64,000 nt of DNA, from assembly GCF_003855095.1 (NCBI RefSeq), contig NZ_CP033972.1:5704001-5768000 (forward strand). Reading direction: 5' to 3'. This document shows positions 7,291 through 16,744 of this stretch, one piece after another (position 1 is the first letter of the stretch; each line of letters begins with the position of its first letter). The position numbers and the translations under genes were made by a program. The notes beneath the pieces were generated by a model. The model was not told the DNA's origin. It saw nothing but the letters and a program-made list of their open reading frames with translations, and did no database searches. The DNA comes from Gordonia insulae. Its GTDB lineage: Bacteria; Actinomycetota; Actinomycetes; Mycobacteriales; Mycobacteriaceae.

Positions 7291-8679
7291 TCAGAGGACG
7301 ACGACGCCCTCGCCGATACCCGCACCACGCAGGTCGCGGTACCACCGCTCCACCGGATGCTCCTTGGTGAAGCCGTGGCCGCCGAGTAGCTGCACGCCGT
7401 CAAGGCCGATCTGCAGGCCCTTGTCGATGGTGAGCTTGCGGGCCAGCGCGGCCTCGCGGGCGAAGGACAGTCCCTGTTCCGCGCGAGCCGCGCCGCGCAA
7501 GGTGACCAGCCGGATCGAGTCGACCTCGGTCGCGATGGTGGCGACCATGAAGGCCACCGCCTGGCGGTTGGAGATCGGCTCACCGAACGCCTCGCGCTCG
7601 TTGACGTAAGGGATCACGTAGTCGAGCACGGCGCGGGCGGTGCCGGCTGCGAGTGCCGACCAGCCCAGCCGCGAGAGACGCACGACGTCGCGGTACGCGG
7701 CCGACGCCGCCTCACCCTCGGTTCCGCCGAGTAGCGCCGATTCCGGCACCGCGACGTCCTGCAGGAGCAGACGGCCCATGCCGGCGGCGCGCACGCCCAT
7801 GCCCGGATCGGCCTCGACGATGAGTCCCTTGGTGTCGGACTCCACGATGAACAACGCCGGCCGTCCGTCGAGCTGGGCGCCGACGATGAACAGTTCCGAC
7901 GAGCCGGCCGCGGGCACGAACGACTTCACACCGTTGAGCCGGTAGCCGCTGGGCACGCGGGTCGCCTTGGTGGCGAGATCGAATGCGTCGAAGAGCGGCT
8001 TCGGCTCGGCGATGACGACCGCCGACTGGGGCACGTCCTCACCCGCGAAGTCCGGCAGGTAGGTGCGTTGTTGCTCGTCGGTGCCGAAGTTGGTGAGGGT
8101 GGTTGCCACGCCACTCGGGGCGAGCAGCGGCAGGGCCAGGCCCATGTCGCCGTAGGCCATCGCCTCGGCGACGAGGGCATTCGTCGTCACCCCACGCTCG
8201 GTGGCGGCGCCGTCGAAGTCCTCGGGGACGTTGATCATGGTGATGCCGAGCTCGGCCGACCGTGTGAGGATGTCCTCGGGTGCCGCGGCGTTCGCGTCGG
8301 CGTCGTAGGCGGCCGGGCGCAGGATCTCGACGGCGAACTCCTTCACCGTCTCGGCGATCATCTGCTGCTCGTCGTCGGGCGTGAGGTTGAAGTAGTCCTT
8401 CGGCGTGGTGGTCAGGCGCTTCGCCGGGCCCGACGATCCGCCCTGTGCGGCCTTGAAGGCACGGTTCGCGGCGCCGAGGGTCTGGAATCCGGTCTTGGTG
8501 CCCTGGTAGGCGATCCGGTTGATCGGTTCGCGGATCTTGTACTTCTCGGCGAACTCCGAGCCGGTCACCGTGGTCAGCACGCGCATGGCGGTGCCGATCA
8601 CGTTACGACGGTGCGGGTTCTTTCCGACGGCGGAGGTGTCGCGCGGTTCGGTGTGCCGCGACTCGGTCTGTGAGGTCAT
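7291..8679 (-). CDS. fadE24: Acyl-CoA dehydrogenase, FadE24-like
   Basis: This 462-residue protein is an acyl-CoA dehydrogenase relative with an N-terminal extension of about 100 residues (RVLTTVTGSEFAEKYKIREP and YQGTKTGFQTLG) that is characteristic of FadE24. The catalytic-core features include an LGGHGFTKEHPVERWYRDL segment near the end. I took the ATG at 8679; an in-frame GTG at 8688 is possible, and neither has a strong ribosome-binding site. It is the first gene of the two-gene unit with fadE23, under the twin palindrome at 8738-8776. Unlike FadE23 it lacks the canonical FEGT-like C-terminal motif, in keeping with a partner subunit. Confidence 0.82.
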   Translation of the reverse strand: MTSQTESRHTEPRDTSAVGKNPHRRNVIGTAMRVLTTVTGSEFAEKYKIREPINRIAYQGTKTGFQTLGAANRAFKAAQGGSSGPAKRLTTTPKDYFNLTPDDEQQMIAETVKEFAVEILRPAAYDADANAAAPEDILTRSAELGITMINVPEDFDGAATERGVTTNALVAEAMAYGDMGLALPLLAPSGVATTLTNFGTDEQQRTYLPDFAGEDVPQSAVVIAEPKPLFDAFDLATKATRVPSGYRLNGVKSFVPAAGSSELFIVGAQLDGRPALFIVESDTKGLIVEADPGMGVRAAGMGRLLLQDVAVPESALLGGTEGEAASAAYRDVVRLSRLGWSALAAGTARAVLDYVIPYVNEREAFGEPISNRQAVAFMVATIATEVDSIRLVTLRGAARAEQGLSFAREAALARKLTIDKGLQIGLDGVQLLGGHGFTKEHPVERWYRDLRGAGIGEGVVVL

Positions 8680-8737
8680 GATCACCACTGTTTCTCGGGC
8701 GGTTCGGGGTCGCGTCGTGTGAGGACGTCGGAACTAT

Positions 8738-8776
8738 CTTACTCGGTAGTAAGTACCGACCTTACTATCCGGTAAG
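8738..8776. promoter_or_regulatory. Twin 16-bp palindromes, candidate TetR-type operator
   Basis: CTTACTCGGTAGTAAG at 8738-8753 is a palindrome with 6-base arms and a 4-base centre. CTTACTATCCGGTAAG at 8761-8776 repeats the motif with 5-base arms. Their starts are 23 bases apart, about two helical turns, so two repressor dimers could bind one face of the DNA. They lie 59-97 bases upstream of the fadE24 start and just before the DUF2752 gene on the other strand. The bound regulator is unknown and no regulator gene is adjacent. Confidence 0.7.
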
Positions 8777-8821
8777 GAGCTTGTCACGCACTCGGAGATG
8801 TCGGTGACGTCACGATCGATC

Positions 8822-8827
8822 TACGCT
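8822..8827 (+). promoter_or_regulatory. -10 hexamer TACGCT, leaderless start of DUF2752 gene
   Basis: TACGCT ends six bases before the GTG at 8834. The spacing fits a leaderless transcript and decides the start codon for this gene. Confidence 0.5.
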
Positions 8828-8833
8828 GGTCGG

Positions 8834-9331
8834 GTGACCACGGGCGAGGGGACGACCGAGCGAGCCGCGACCGGCCCGATCACAACATCAGGCCCGCGCA
8901 GCGAACTCGATGCCGGGGGGCGCCTCACCGCGGCGGCCATCGCCGGCGCCGGGCTCACCGCGATCACCGTGGCCGTCACCCTCGCGCCCTCGACCCTGGC
9001 CCGCGGTCCGGAGCTGTGCCCCTTCGCCCGGATGACCGGTCTGCCGTGTCCGGCCTGCGGATTCACCCGCAGCTGGGTCGCGATGGGACACGGTGATGTG
9101 GCGGGGGCGTTCGCCGTCAACGCATTCGGCCCGGTGTTCATGCTGGTCGCGGTGATCGCCACGGCCGTCGCGCTCTGGGCGCTGCTCACCGGACGGCCGG
9201 TGACGGAGCGACTTCGACGCGTGATGACGAGCCCCGTGGCGCTGGCGGTGCTGGTGGTCTGGTTCGGATACGGCATCGTGCGAGCGGTCGACGCCGCCGC
9301 GGGCTGGGGCGTCTTCCCGACGATCATCTGA
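8834..9331 (+). CDS. DUF2752 family membrane protein
   Basis: This protein of about 165 residues carries the DUF2752 hallmark CPFARMTGLPCPACGFTRSW, with the conserved PCPxCGxTR motif between two membrane helices. Hydrophobic segments lie near residues 33-52, 88-112 and 130-150. The two cysteines could form a redox pair or bind metal, and no function is established. The GTG at 8834 is preferred over an ATG at 8798 because of the well-spaced -10 hexamer. It diverges from fadE24 and may share the twin-palindrome region. Confidence 0.8.
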   Translation: MTTGEGTTERAATGPITTSGPRSELDAGGRLTAAAIAGAGLTAITVAVTLAPSTLARGPELCPFARMTGLPCPACGFTRSWVAMGHGDVAGAFAVNAFGPVFMLVAVIATAVALWALLTGRPVTERLRRVMTSPVALAVLVVWFGYGIVRAVDAAAGWGVFPTII

Positions 9332-9405
9332 CGACCACGCCGAGTGCGCGCCCGCCCACGGCGCGTGACGTGACGGGGGCGCGTCGGGGGAGCAGAGTGG
9401 AACCC

Positions 9406-10065
9406 ATGCAGATCACTCACTTCGGTCACTCGTGCGTCCTGGTGGAGATCGACGGCACCAGGATCCTGTTCGACCCGGGCAACTTCTCGCACGGCTACGA
9501 GGGCGTCACGGGCCTCGACGCCATCCTCATCACCCATCAGCATCCCGATCACTGCGACGTCGCGCGACTGCCGAATCTGGTCGCCGCCAACCCCGATGCG
9601 GTGCGCTACGCGGACCCGCAGACCGCCGCCGCGCTGAACGACGACAACGTGGCCGGGCCATGGACGACGGCGAACGCCGGTTCGCACGCCCAGATCGGCT
9701 CGGTCACCGCCCGGTTCACCGGTGGACGGCACGCGGTGATCCATCCGGAGATCCCGGTGATCGACAACGTCGCGTACGTCCTGGACACGAAGTCGATGAC
9801 CGGGCGGTTCATGCATCCGGGCGACTCGTTCTACATCCCGTTCGAGAAGATCGACGTGCTGGCGCTGCCGTCGGCCGCACCCTGGATGAAGCTGAGCGAG
9901 TCGGTCGACTACCTGCGGGCGATGGCGCCGCGGGTCGCCGTGCCGATCCACCAGGCGATCCTGTCCGACGCGGGCACGGGCATCCACTACGGACGACTGG
10001 CCGACATGAAGGCCGCGCCCACCGAGTTCGTCGTGCTCGACGAGGAATCGGCCACCGAGCTCTGA
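9406..10065 (+). CDS. MBL-fold metal-dependent hydrolase (UlaG/YtnP-like)
   Basis: This 219-residue metallo-beta-lactamase-fold protein has [20 protein letters not shown] at the N-terminus and the metal-binding [10 protein letters not shown] motif near residues 43-52. Later histidines in GRHAVIHPE and PIHQAIL provide further candidate ligands. The pattern is that of small UlaG-like hydrolases, whose substrates vary widely. The ATG at 9406 starts directly at the conserved MQITHFGHS and is preferred over upstream starts. It converges with the VOC gene at 10097. Confidence 0.85.
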   Translation: MQITHFGHSCVLVEIDGTRILFDPGNFSHGYEGVTGLDAILITHQHPDHCDVARLPNLVAANPDAVRYADPQTAAALNDDNVAGPWTTANAGSHAQIGSVTARFTGGRHAVIHPEIPVIDNVAYVLDTKSMTGRFMHPGDSFYIPFEKIDVLALPSAAPWMKLSESVDYLRAMAPRVAVPIHQAILSDAGTGIHYGRLADMKAAPTEFVVLDEESATEL

Positions 10066-10096
10066 TGTCCGGCGCCGGCCGCGCCGACTCGCGACG

Positions 10097-10492
10097 TCAG
10101 GCCGGGGCAGCGAAGAACTCGAGCGCGATGCCGTCGGGGTCGCGGAACGAGATGCCGGAACCATAGTGCGCGTGCTTGATCCCGCTGTGCGCGATCCCGA
10201 GGTCGTCGAGCCTGGCCACCCAGCCCGCGAGCTCGTCCTGTGTGGTGGCGAATGCGATGTGATCGAGCCCGGTCCGGCGCTCGTCGAAGGCGTCGTCGGG
10301 ACCGGACCGGGTGTGGGTGTGCAGTCCGAAGAGCATCCCGCCGTCGAGGGCGAAGACGGTGTGGTGGAACGAGCCCGATTCCTCGTCCTCGTCCAGCACC
10401 GGATCCGCTCCGAACAGCGACGCATACCACCGGGTGCTGGCATCGAGGTCGCCGACGGTGATGGCCACATGGGTCAGTGCGGGAAAAGACAT
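10097..10492 (-). CDS. VOC superfamily (glyoxalase/bleomycin-resistance fold) protein
   Basis: This 131-residue protein has the paired beta-alpha-beta-beta-beta modules of the vicinal oxygen chelate fold. [20 protein letters not shown] at the N-terminus and [20 protein letters not shown] at about residues 76-95 begin the two modules, and [12 protein letters not shown] closes the second. Candidate metal ligands are His8, His77 and the Glu near the end. The substrate cannot be told. An AAGGAG site eight bases before the ATG supports the start. Confidence 0.85.
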   Translation of the reverse strand: MSFPALTHVAITVGDLDASTRWYASLFGADPVLDEDEESGSFHHTVFALDGGMLFGLHTHTRSGPDDAFDERRTGLDHIAFATTQDELAGWVARLDDLGIAHSGIKHAHYGSGISFRDPDGIALEFFAAPA

Positions 10493-10587
10493 GGCGCCAC
10501 TCCTTTGTCGCGAAAAGCCTTCTGCTCACGACGGTAGGCGCGTGAGAGCGGCGGCAGAACTCTCCGAACGGACAGGTCGGAAGCCGA

Positions 10588-11405
10588 TCAGCCCCGTCGG
10601 CCCGGAGCCAGGGCGCGCAGCGCGGCGTCGTGCAGCAGCCCGTTGGTGGCGACCGCGCTACCCCCGAGGGGCCGTCGGCGCCGTCGAGCGAGGTGAACGT
10701 GCCGCCGGCCTCGCGGACCAGGATGTCCAGCGCGGCGAGGTCCCAGAGCGACACCTCGGGCTCGGCGGCGATGTCCACGGCGCCCTCGGCCACCAGGCAG
10801 TAGTTGTAGAAGTCGCCGTAGCCGCGCACCCGCCAGACGTCGTCGGTCAGGGCGATGAACTCGTCGCGGATGCCGCGCTCCGTCCACCCGGACAGGCTGG
10901 AGAACGCGAGGCTGGCCGACGACACCTCGGCGACGCCGGAGACGGACAGCCGGCGTGGCATCTCCTGGCCGTCGAACACCGCGAACGCCCCGAGACCCTC
11001 GGCTGCCCACCAGCGCCGGCGTAACGCCGGTGCCGACACCACCCCGATCCGCGGAACACCGTCGACGAGCAACGCGATCAGTGTCGCCCACACCGGTACC
11101 CCCCGGACGAAGTTCTTGGTGCCGTCGATCGGATCGACCACCCACTGTCGTCCGGTGAGCACCGCGTCGCCGCCGAACTCCTCGCCGAGTACCGCGTCGT
11201 CGGTGCGACGAGCGGAAAGTCGTTGGCGCACCATGGTTTCGCACGCGATGTCGGCGTCGGAGACCGGCGTCAGGTCCGGCTTGTCGTCCACCCGGAGGTC
11301 GACCGCGCCGAAGCGGTCCATGGTCAGCGCGTCCGCAGAGTCGGCGAGCGACAACGCGAGTTCCAGGTCGTCGGTGATCTCGGTGGGCGCGAGGTCGTGT
11401 GGCAT
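10588..11405 (-). pseudogene. hisN: Histidinol-phosphatase (inositol monophosphatase family) with a one-base frameshift
   Basis: The N-terminal part reads clearly as HisN-type phosphatase: [28 protein letters not shown] (metal-binding DPxDGT) and [19 protein letters not shown] with the late catalytic aspartate. After GADGPSG the frame turns to unrelated sequence. The neighbouring frame continues as [19 protein letters not shown] and stops at 10588, exactly what the family end should be. One base is missing in the C5 run at 10661-10665 (G5 on the coding strand). Restored, the product would be 272 residues, the normal length. This is either a true mutation, a slippery phase-variable run or a sequencing error. 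If real, the intact frame adds a long unrelated tail after the conserved core. Confidence 0.85.
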
Positions 11406-11412
11406 GCGGGTC

Positions 11413-11418
11413 AGATTA
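11413..11418 (-). promoter_or_regulatory. -10 hexamer TAATCT, leaderless start of hisN
   Basis: TAATCT on the minus strand ends seven bases before the hisN ATG at 11405, which fits a leaderless transcript. Confidence 0.5.
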
Positions 11419-11486
11419 GCGCCACCGTGCGCCGCGCAGCGGCAGACGGAGGACTGATGGTCCGATATGTCCGACCCCGCCCGGTA

Positions 11487-11492
11487 GGCTCT
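11487..11492 (+). promoter_or_regulatory. -10 hexamer TAGGCT, leaderless start of gene at 11498
   Basis: TAGGCT ends five bases before the ATG at 11498. No ribosome-binding site is present, so a leaderless mRNA is likely. Confidence 0.5.
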
Positions 11493-11497
11493 CGGTC

Positions 11498-11896
11498 ATG
11501 TGGCTCGCTGTGGCATTCACCGTGATCTTGGCGGCGCTCCTCGTGGCGTTGGTCGTCCAATGGCAGCGCGGCCGCAACCCGCGTCCGCTCGGGGCCGGGC
11601 GGGCGTCGCAGTTCGTCCAGGGCACCTTCACCGTCACCGGGGTCAGCGATCGGCCCGAGCAGGGTGACACCAAAGGGGAGCGCTTCTGCACGGTGTCCGG
11701 GACGATCGTCGGTCCGCAGACCCAGCCGGCCGAGGTCTACGGCACTCTCGTTCTCGGTGAACACGACCCCTGGCCGCAGGTCGGCACCGATCTGCCGGTG
11801 GTCTACAAGCCCGGCAAGGCGACGTCCACGTGGCGCTTCGGGGAGCTGCCGCCCACCGATTCCGAGATCCCTCCGGGGCCCGTCCCACCCGCCTGA
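11498..11896 (+). CDS. Membrane-anchored hypothetical protein
   Basis: This 132-residue protein has one N-terminal membrane helix (residues 2-22, LAVAFTVILAALLVALVVQW) followed by a basic stop-transfer stretch and a small soluble domain with beta-rich character (FTVTGVSD, FCTVSGTIVG, VYGTLVLGEHDPWPQ). The C-terminus is proline-rich. The topology suggests a domain held at the membrane on the inner face, or outside if the helix is a signal anchor. I do not recognise a family. It lies immediately upstream of prfB, 92 bases before its start. Confidence 0.7.
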   Translation: MWLAVAFTVILAALLVALVVQWQRGRNPRPLGAGRASQFVQGTFTVTGVSDRPEQGDTKGERFCTVSGTIVGPQTQPAEVYGTLVLGEHDPWPQVGTDLPVVYKPGKATSTWRFGELPPTDSEIPPGPVPPA

Positions 11897-11974
11897 CCGG
11901 TGACGTCCGGCCGACATCGCCCGACATCGTTCGGTGACGACGGGCAGGGGCGTACCGGGTCCGATTCGCGGCGG

Positions 11975-11980
11975 TAGTCT
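11975..11980 (+). promoter_or_regulatory. -10 hexamer TAGTCT, leaderless start of prfB
   Basis: TAGTCT ends eight bases before the GTG at 11989. The position favours that GTG over the in-frame TTG at 11980, which lies on the hexamer itself. Confidence 0.5.
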
Positions 11981-11988
11981 TGAACACC

Positions 11989-13104
11989 GTGCATCCCGAC
12001 GTAACCGCAGATCTCGAATCCATCGGCGCCACCTTGACCACGGTCGAGAAGGTGCTCGATCTCGACGAGTTGCGTCGTCGGATCGATGAGCTGGAGATGC
12101 AGGCCTCCGATCCGGACCTGTGGAACGACCAGGACCACGCGCAGCGGGTGACCAGCGAGCTGTCGCATACGCAGTCCGAGTACCGCAAGGTCTCCGAACT
12201 CCGCCAGCGTCTCGACGACCTGCCCGTGCACTACGAGCTCGCCGAGGCCGAGGAGGGCGACGATCGCACGTCGGCCCTGGCGGACGCCGACGCCGAGCGC
12301 GCCTCGTTACGGGCCGACGTCGAGGCGATGGAGGTCAAGACCATGCTGGCCGGCGAATACGACCAACGCGACGCGCTGGTCAACATCCGCTCGGGGGCCG
12401 GCGGTGTCGACGCGGCCGACTGGGCGCAGATGCTGATGCGGATGTACATCCGCTGGGCGGAGAAGCACGGCTACGGGGTCGAGGTGTACGACACCTCGTA
12501 CGCCGAGGAGGCGGGCATCAAGAGCGCCACCTTCACGATCAAGGCGCCGTACATGTACGGCACGCTGTCGGTCGAGCAGGGCACCCACCGGCTGGTGCGG
12601 ATCAGCCCGTTCGACAACCAGAGTCGTCGGCAGACGTCCTTCGCCGAGGTCGAGGTGCTGCCGGTGGTCGAGACCACCGACCACATCGACGTCGACGAGA
12701 ACGACGTGAAGGTCGACGTCTACCGCTCGTCGGGCCCGGGTGGTCAGTCGGTCAACACCACCGACTCCGCCGTGCGGCTGACCCACATCCCGACCGGCAT
12801 CGTCGTCACCTGCCAGAACGAGAAGAGCCAGCTGCAGAACAAGGCCTCGGCGATGCGCGTCCTGCAGGCCAAGCTGCTCGAGCGCAAGCGACTCGAGGAG
12901 CGGGCCGAACTCGACGCGCTCAAGGGCGACGGCGGATCGAGCTGGGGCAATCAGATGCGCTCCTACGTGTTGCATCCCTATCAGATGGTGAAGGACCTCC
13001 GCACCAACGTCGAGGACAACAACCCGACCGCGGTGATCGACGGCGACATCGACAAGTTCATCGAGGCCGGCATTCGCTGGCGCATGGCAGCCGCCGATGC
13101 GTGA
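11989..13104 (+). CDS. prfB: Peptide chain release factor 2
   Basis: This 371-residue class I release factor recognises UGA and UAA stop codons. The SPF tripeptide that reads the stop codon is at residues 206-208, and the GGQ that triggers peptide hydrolysis is at 251-253 within [20 protein letters not shown]. The reading frame is continuous, so the autoregulatory in-frame UGA frameshift found near codon 26 of prfB in many bacteria is absent. The gene opens a six-gene block conserved in order with M. tuberculosis. Its stop overlaps the start of the MscS-like gene by eight bases. Confidence 0.96.
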   Translation: MHPDVTADLESIGATLTTVEKVLDLDELRRRIDELEMQASDPDLWNDQDHAQRVTSELSHTQSEYRKVSELRQRLDDLPVHYELAEAEEGDDRTSALADADAERASLRADVEAMEVKTMLAGEYDQRDALVNIRSGAGGVDAADWAQMLMRMYIRWAEKHGYGVEVYDTSYAEEAGIKSATFTIKAPYMYGTLSVEQGTHRLVRISPFDNQSRRQTSFAEVEVLPVVETTDHIDVDENDVKVDVYRSSGPGGQSVNTTDSAVRLTHIPTGIVVTCQNEKSQLQNKASAMRVLQAKLLERKRLEERAELDALKGDGGSSWGNQMRSYVLHPYQMVKDLRTNVEDNNPTAVIDGDIDKFIEAGIRWRMAAADA

Positions 13105-14047
13105 CGCGGCGACGCTCGCGTTCCAGGACGGTGCGACCCAGGCGGTTCTCGGCCGCTTCTACGTCTGGATGGCGACCAACGGCCTGGAGATCCTCATCTG
13201 GATTCTGGGCGGACTGCTGGTCATCCGGTTCATCCGCTGGGCTGCCGAGAAGTACGCGTCGCGCGTCGAATCGCAGTTCCACAACAGTGACCTGATCGTC
13301 CAGACCGAGGATGCCAAGCACCGGCGGGCCCTGGTCGACGTGGTCGCCTGGACGCTCATCGTCATCGTCGCGATCATCGTCATCATCCGCATGCTCGGCA
13401 TCCTCGGCGTACCCATCACCGGGCTGACCGGGCCCGGCGCGGTCATCGGTGCGGCGCTCGGCTTCGGGGCGCAGCGGGTGGTCCAGGATGTGCTCGCGGG
13501 CTTCTTCGTCGTCGCCGAGCGGCAGTACGGATACGGCGACGTGGTCAGTCTGACCGTGACCGGCAACGGCGAGGCCAACGGCACCGTCGAGGACGTGACA
13601 TTGCGCATGACCAAGCTGCGGACCGGCGACGGTGAGGTGATCACCGTGCCCAACGGCCAGATCATCAAGGCCACCAACCTGTCCAAGGACTGGGCACGCG
13701 CCGTGGTGGACGTCCCGGTCCCCGCCGAGGCCGACATCGGACTGGTCAACGAGACCCTCGACCGCGTCGGTCAGGACTTCTTCGAGAAGCCGAGATGGCA
13801 CGATCTGCTGCTCGACGCACCGTCGCCGCTCGGCGTGATCGACCTGGAACTGGACTCGGTCACCGTGCGGATGGTCGCGCGGACCCTGCCCGGCAAACAG
13901 TTCGAGGTCAGTCGTGCCCTGCGGATCTCGATCGTGCGGGCGCTGGCGCGTGAGGGGATCACCGTCGCCCCGGGCCGCGATGCCCTGGCCGGTGGTGGTC
14001 CGCCCGCCACCCTCGCCGATCAGGCCGGCGGGAACGGGGAGTCGTGA
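13097..14047 (+). CDS. MscS-family mechanosensitive channel protein (Rv3104c-like)
   Basis: This 316-residue protein has about three to four membrane helices in the first half. The MscS pore-lining glycine/alanine helix, [20 protein letters not shown], lies near residues 114-133 and is followed by the beta domain ([38 protein letters not shown]). It is predicted to form a channel that opens under membrane tension. The ATG overlaps the prfB stop by eight bases and its stop overlaps the next start (TGATG). Its place between prfB and ftsE matches Rv3104c. Confidence 0.88.
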   Translation: MRDAATLAFQDGATQAVLGRFYVWMATNGLEILIWILGGLLVIRFIRWAAEKYASRVESQFHNSDLIVQTEDAKHRRALVDVVAWTLIVIVAIIVIIRMLGILGVPITGLTGPGAVIGAALGFGAQRVVQDVLAGFFVVAERQYGYGDVVSLTVTGNGEANGTVEDVTLRMTKLRTGDGEVITVPNGQIIKATNLSKDWARAVVDVPVPAEADIGLVNETLDRVGQDFFEKPRWHDLLLDAPSPLGVIDLELDSVTVRMVARTLPGKQFEVSRALRISIVRALAREGITVAPGRDALAGGGPPATLADQAGGNGES

Positions 14048-14487
14048 TGGCGGACGAGCACCCCGAGGACGAGGGACAAACGACCCGCCACCGCGAGTGG
14101 CGTCACATCTACAAGACGCGCATCCGGACGAGTACCGCCATCCTGGTGGCCCTCTTCGTTGCCGGGATCGTGCTCTACGGCTACACGTCGCAGCGTTACG
14201 GGGTGGTGGCGCCGCCGAACCCGCCGCCGCGGACGACGACGAGCACGCCGACCACGACCGAACCGACCACGCCCTGGTCGAGCTCCACCACGACGACCGG
14301 GACGTCGTCGGCGACCACCACCACCGGTGAGGGCGCCGACGACGAGACAGGCGCCCCGGGCGAGGGCGGAACCCAGGGCACGGGCGGGCAGAGCATCACC
14401 ACGCAGCAGACCATTCCGGGGTTGCCGGGGGTCACCATCCCGAATTTCGGACAGCAACCGCAATCGACGCCCGTCCCGACGCGTTGA
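14047..14487 (+). CDS. Pro/Thr-rich membrane-anchored protein (Rv3103c-like)
   Basis: This 146-residue protein has a charged cytoplasmic N-terminus, one membrane helix near residues 30-50 (TAILVALFVAGIVLYGYTSQ), and a long extracytoplasmic tail of Pro, Thr, Ser and Gly. The tail has runs such as PPPRTTTSTPTTTEPTT and is probably disordered, possibly glycosylated. It corresponds by position and type to Rv3103c. It sits directly before ftsE, so a role near the divisome is possible but unproven. Translation is coupled to the MscS-like gene through TGATG. Confidence 0.75.
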   Translation: MADEHPEDEGQTTRHREWRHIYKTRIRTSTAILVALFVAGIVLYGYTSQRYGVVAPPNPPPRTTTSTPTTTEPTTPWSSSTTTTGTSSATTTTGEGADDETGAPGEGGTQGTGGQSITTQQTIPGLPGVTIPNFGQQPQSTPVPTR

Positions 14488-14539
14488 CCGTCGGCGACAT
14501 GCAGGTTTGCACCTGAACGGCCGTCTCAGGCGTCGTGGT

Positions 14540-14545
14540 TACACT
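14540..14545 (+). promoter_or_regulatory. -10 hexamer TACACT, leaderless start of ftsE
   Basis: TACACT ends eight bases before the ftsE GTG at 14554, suggesting a separate leaderless promoter for ftsEX inside the larger cluster. Confidence 0.45.
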
Positions 14546-14553
14546 GGCTTCTC

Positions 14554-15240
14554 GTGATCAAGCTGGAGAACGTCACGATGAAGTACAAGGCTTCCAGTCG
14601 ACCAGCCCTGTCGGACCTCAGCCTGGAGGTCGACAAGGGCGAGTTCGCGTTTCTCATCGGCCCATCCGGCTCGGGCAAGTCCACCTTCTTCCGGTTGCTG
14701 CTCAAGGAGGACAAGCCGACGACGGGCCAGGTCTATGTGGGGGAGTTCCACGTCAACTCCCTCAAGGGCCGGATGGTGCCGAAGCTGCGACAGTCGATCG
14801 GCTGCGTGTTCCAGGACTTCCGCCTGCTGCAGCAGAAATCGGTGGCCGACAATGTCGCGTTCGCGCTGGAGGTGATCGGCAAGCCGCCGTCGACGATCCG
14901 TCGGGTCGTCCCCGAGGTGCTCGACTACGTCGGGTTGAGCGGCAAGTCCGACCGCATGCCCAACGAGCTGTCCGGTGGTGAGATGCAGCGCGTCGCGATC
15001 GCCCGGGCGATCGTCAACCGCCCGCTCGTCCTGCTGGCCGATGAGCCGACCGGCAACCTCGACCCGGAGACGAGCGAGGAGATCGTCGACGTCCTCGACC
15101 GGGTCAACCGCCGGGGCACCACGGTGGTGATGGCGACCCACGACCGGCACATCGTCGACGCGATGCGCCGTCGCGTCCTCGAGTTCGACAACGGCCACCT
15201 CGTCCGCAACGATCCGCAAGGCGTCTACGGCATCGGCTGA
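14554..15240 (+). CDS. ftsE: Cell division ATP-binding protein FtsE
   Basis: This 228-residue ABC ATPase partners FtsX at the septum, where the complex activates peptidoglycan hydrolases through coiled-coil partners (RipC-type in mycobacteria). Walker A is GPSGSGKST at residues 36-44. The signature is [16 protein letters not shown], and Walker B is [13 protein letters not shown]. The length and motifs are normal for the family. The start is a GTG with a leaderless-type promoter, and ftsX follows after 82 bases. Confidence 0.95.
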   Translation: MIKLENVTMKYKASSRPALSDLSLEVDKGEFAFLIGPSGSGKSTFFRLLLKEDKPTTGQVYVGEFHVNSLKGRMVPKLRQSIGCVFQDFRLLQQKSVADNVAFALEVIGKPPSTIRRVVPEVLDYVGLSGKSDRMPNELSGGEMQRVAIARAIVNRPLVLLADEPTGNLDPETSEEIVDVLDRVNRRGTTVVMATHDRHIVDAMRRRVLEFDNGHLVRNDPQGVYGIG

Positions 15241-15322
15241 ACGATGCCGTCGACCGTGACACGACCGCCCGGCCGAACCCGCCCCGGTCACCTCGACTCC
15301 TGTTAGGACTGCGCACCCACCC

Positions 15323-16231
15323 ATGCGAGCGAACTTCATCATCAGCGAGGTCCTCAATGGTCTCCGCCGCAACGTGACCATGACCGTCGCCATGATCCTG
15401 ACCACCGCGATCACCCTCGGCATCTTCGGTGGCGGGATGCTGGTCATCCAGATGGCGGACAAGAGTCAGAAGATCTTCCTCGACCGCGTCGAGATGCAGT
15501 TCTTCATCAACGATGCGGTCTCCGAGGCGGACCCGAACTGCCAACAGGCGCCCTGCTCGGTCCTGCGCACCGAGATCGAGAAGCAGCCCGGGGTGGGATC
15601 GGTCACCTTCATCGATCGCAACGAGGCGTTCGAGGCCGCGAAGCAGACCTTCAAGGACAACCCGGACATCGCCGACAACATCCGGGAGGGCACCATCCCG
15701 GCGTCGCTGAAGGTCCGGATGTCCGATCCGGACCAGTTCGGTCCCGTCCTCGACGAATTCAAGGACCGCAAGGATCTCGGTGTCGACGGAGCGCTCGACC
15801 AACGCGAGTTGGTGAAACGGATCTTCAGCGTGCTCGACGGGACACGTAATGCCGCGTTCGCGGTGGCCATGGTGCTGGCGATCGCCGCGATCCTGCTGAT
15901 CGTGAACACCGTGCAGGTGGCGGCCTTCACCCGGCGGACGGAGGTCTCGATCATGCGCCTGGTGGGCGCGACGAGGTGGTACACACAGTTGCCGTTCCTG
16001 GTGGAGGCGGTGGTGGCCGCCCTGATCGGCGCTTTCCTGGCGATCGGCGGGCTGTTCGCGGCGAAGGTTTTCTTCTTCGACAACGCCCTACGCGATCTGT
16101 ACGGTGTGAACATCCTGGCCCGGATCGGCGTCTCCGACGTGTTGTTCGTGTCGCCGTGGCTGATCCTGGGCGGAATTCTGTTGTCCGGGGTCACCGCGTA
16201 TGTGACGCTGCGGTGGTATGTCCGCGAATAG
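15323..16231 (+). CDS. ftsX: Cell division protein FtsX
   Basis: This 302-residue membrane protein works with FtsE to control septal peptidoglycan hydrolysis. It has the expected four helices: residues about 14-36, then a large extracytoplasmic domain (about 45-170), and helices near 178-198, 220-247 and 272-295. The extracytoplasmic domain holds two cysteines (NCQQAPC) that could form a disulfide, as in mycobacterial FtsX. There is no evident ribosome-binding site, and a TTAGGACT stretch lies about 15 bases upstream. Confidence 0.94.
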   Translation: MRANFIISEVLNGLRRNVTMTVAMILTTAITLGIFGGGMLVIQMADKSQKIFLDRVEMQFFINDAVSEADPNCQQAPCSVLRTEIEKQPGVGSVTFIDRNEAFEAAKQTFKDNPDIADNIREGTIPASLKVRMSDPDQFGPVLDEFKDRKDLGVDGALDQRELVKRIFSVLDGTRNAAFAVAMVLAIAAILLIVNTVQVAAFTRRTEVSIMRLVGATRWYTQLPFLVEAVVAALIGAFLAIGGLFAAKVFFFDNALRDLYGVNILARIGVSDVLFVSPWLILGGILLSGVTAYVTLRWYVRE

Positions 16232-16267
16232 CCGGGACCCGATCGCCGGACCACGAGGAGGTGTCAG

Positions 16268-16741
16268 ATGGTGAAAGAGAAGGGCCGCAATGTGATCGCG
16301 ACCAACCGCAAGGCGCGGCACAACTATGCCATCATCGACACCTACGAGGCGGGCATCGCCCTGCTGGGCACCGAGGTCAAGAGTCTGCGCGAGGGCAAGG
16401 CCTCACTCGTCGACGCGTTCGCGACGGTCGACGACGGGGAGATCTGGCTGCGCGCACTCCACATCGCCGAGTACGGCAACGGCTCGTGGACCAACCACGC
16501 GCCGCGTCGGAACCGGAAACTGTTGATGCACAGGCGCGAGATCGACAATCTGATCGGCAAGATCCGCGACGGCAACCTCACCCTCGTCCCGCTGTCGATG
16601 TATTTCAGTGACGGAAAGGTCAAGGTGGAACTCGCCCTGGCCCGCGGCAAACAGGCACACGACAAGCGCCAGGACATCGCGCGACGGACCGCACAGCGCG
16701 AAGTCGAGCGAGAGATTGGTCGGCGCGTCAAGGGGATGTGA
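16268..16741 (+). CDS. smpB: SsrA-binding protein SmpB
   Basis: This 157-residue protein binds tmRNA and brings it to stalled ribosomes for trans-translation. The family core is intact: [38 protein letters not shown] and the basic C-terminal tail [20 protein letters not shown] that enters the decoding centre. An ACGAGGAGG site precedes the ATG by about six bases. Its RNA partner ssrA lies 11 kb downstream rather than close by as in mycobacteria. The next gene starts three bases after its stop. Confidence 0.96.
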   Translation: MVKEKGRNVIATNRKARHNYAIIDTYEAGIALLGTEVKSLREGKASLVDAFATVDDGEIWLRALHIAEYGNGSWTNHAPRRNRKLLMHRREIDNLIGKIRDGNLTLVPLSMYFSDGKVKVELALARGKQAHDKRQDIARRTAQREVEREIGRRVKGM

Positions 16742-16744
16742 CGA

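Noticed and set aside
11980..12070. Programmed frameshift in prfB.
   Set aside because: The frame is continuous and no in-frame UGA occurs near codon 26, so the gene is read directly.
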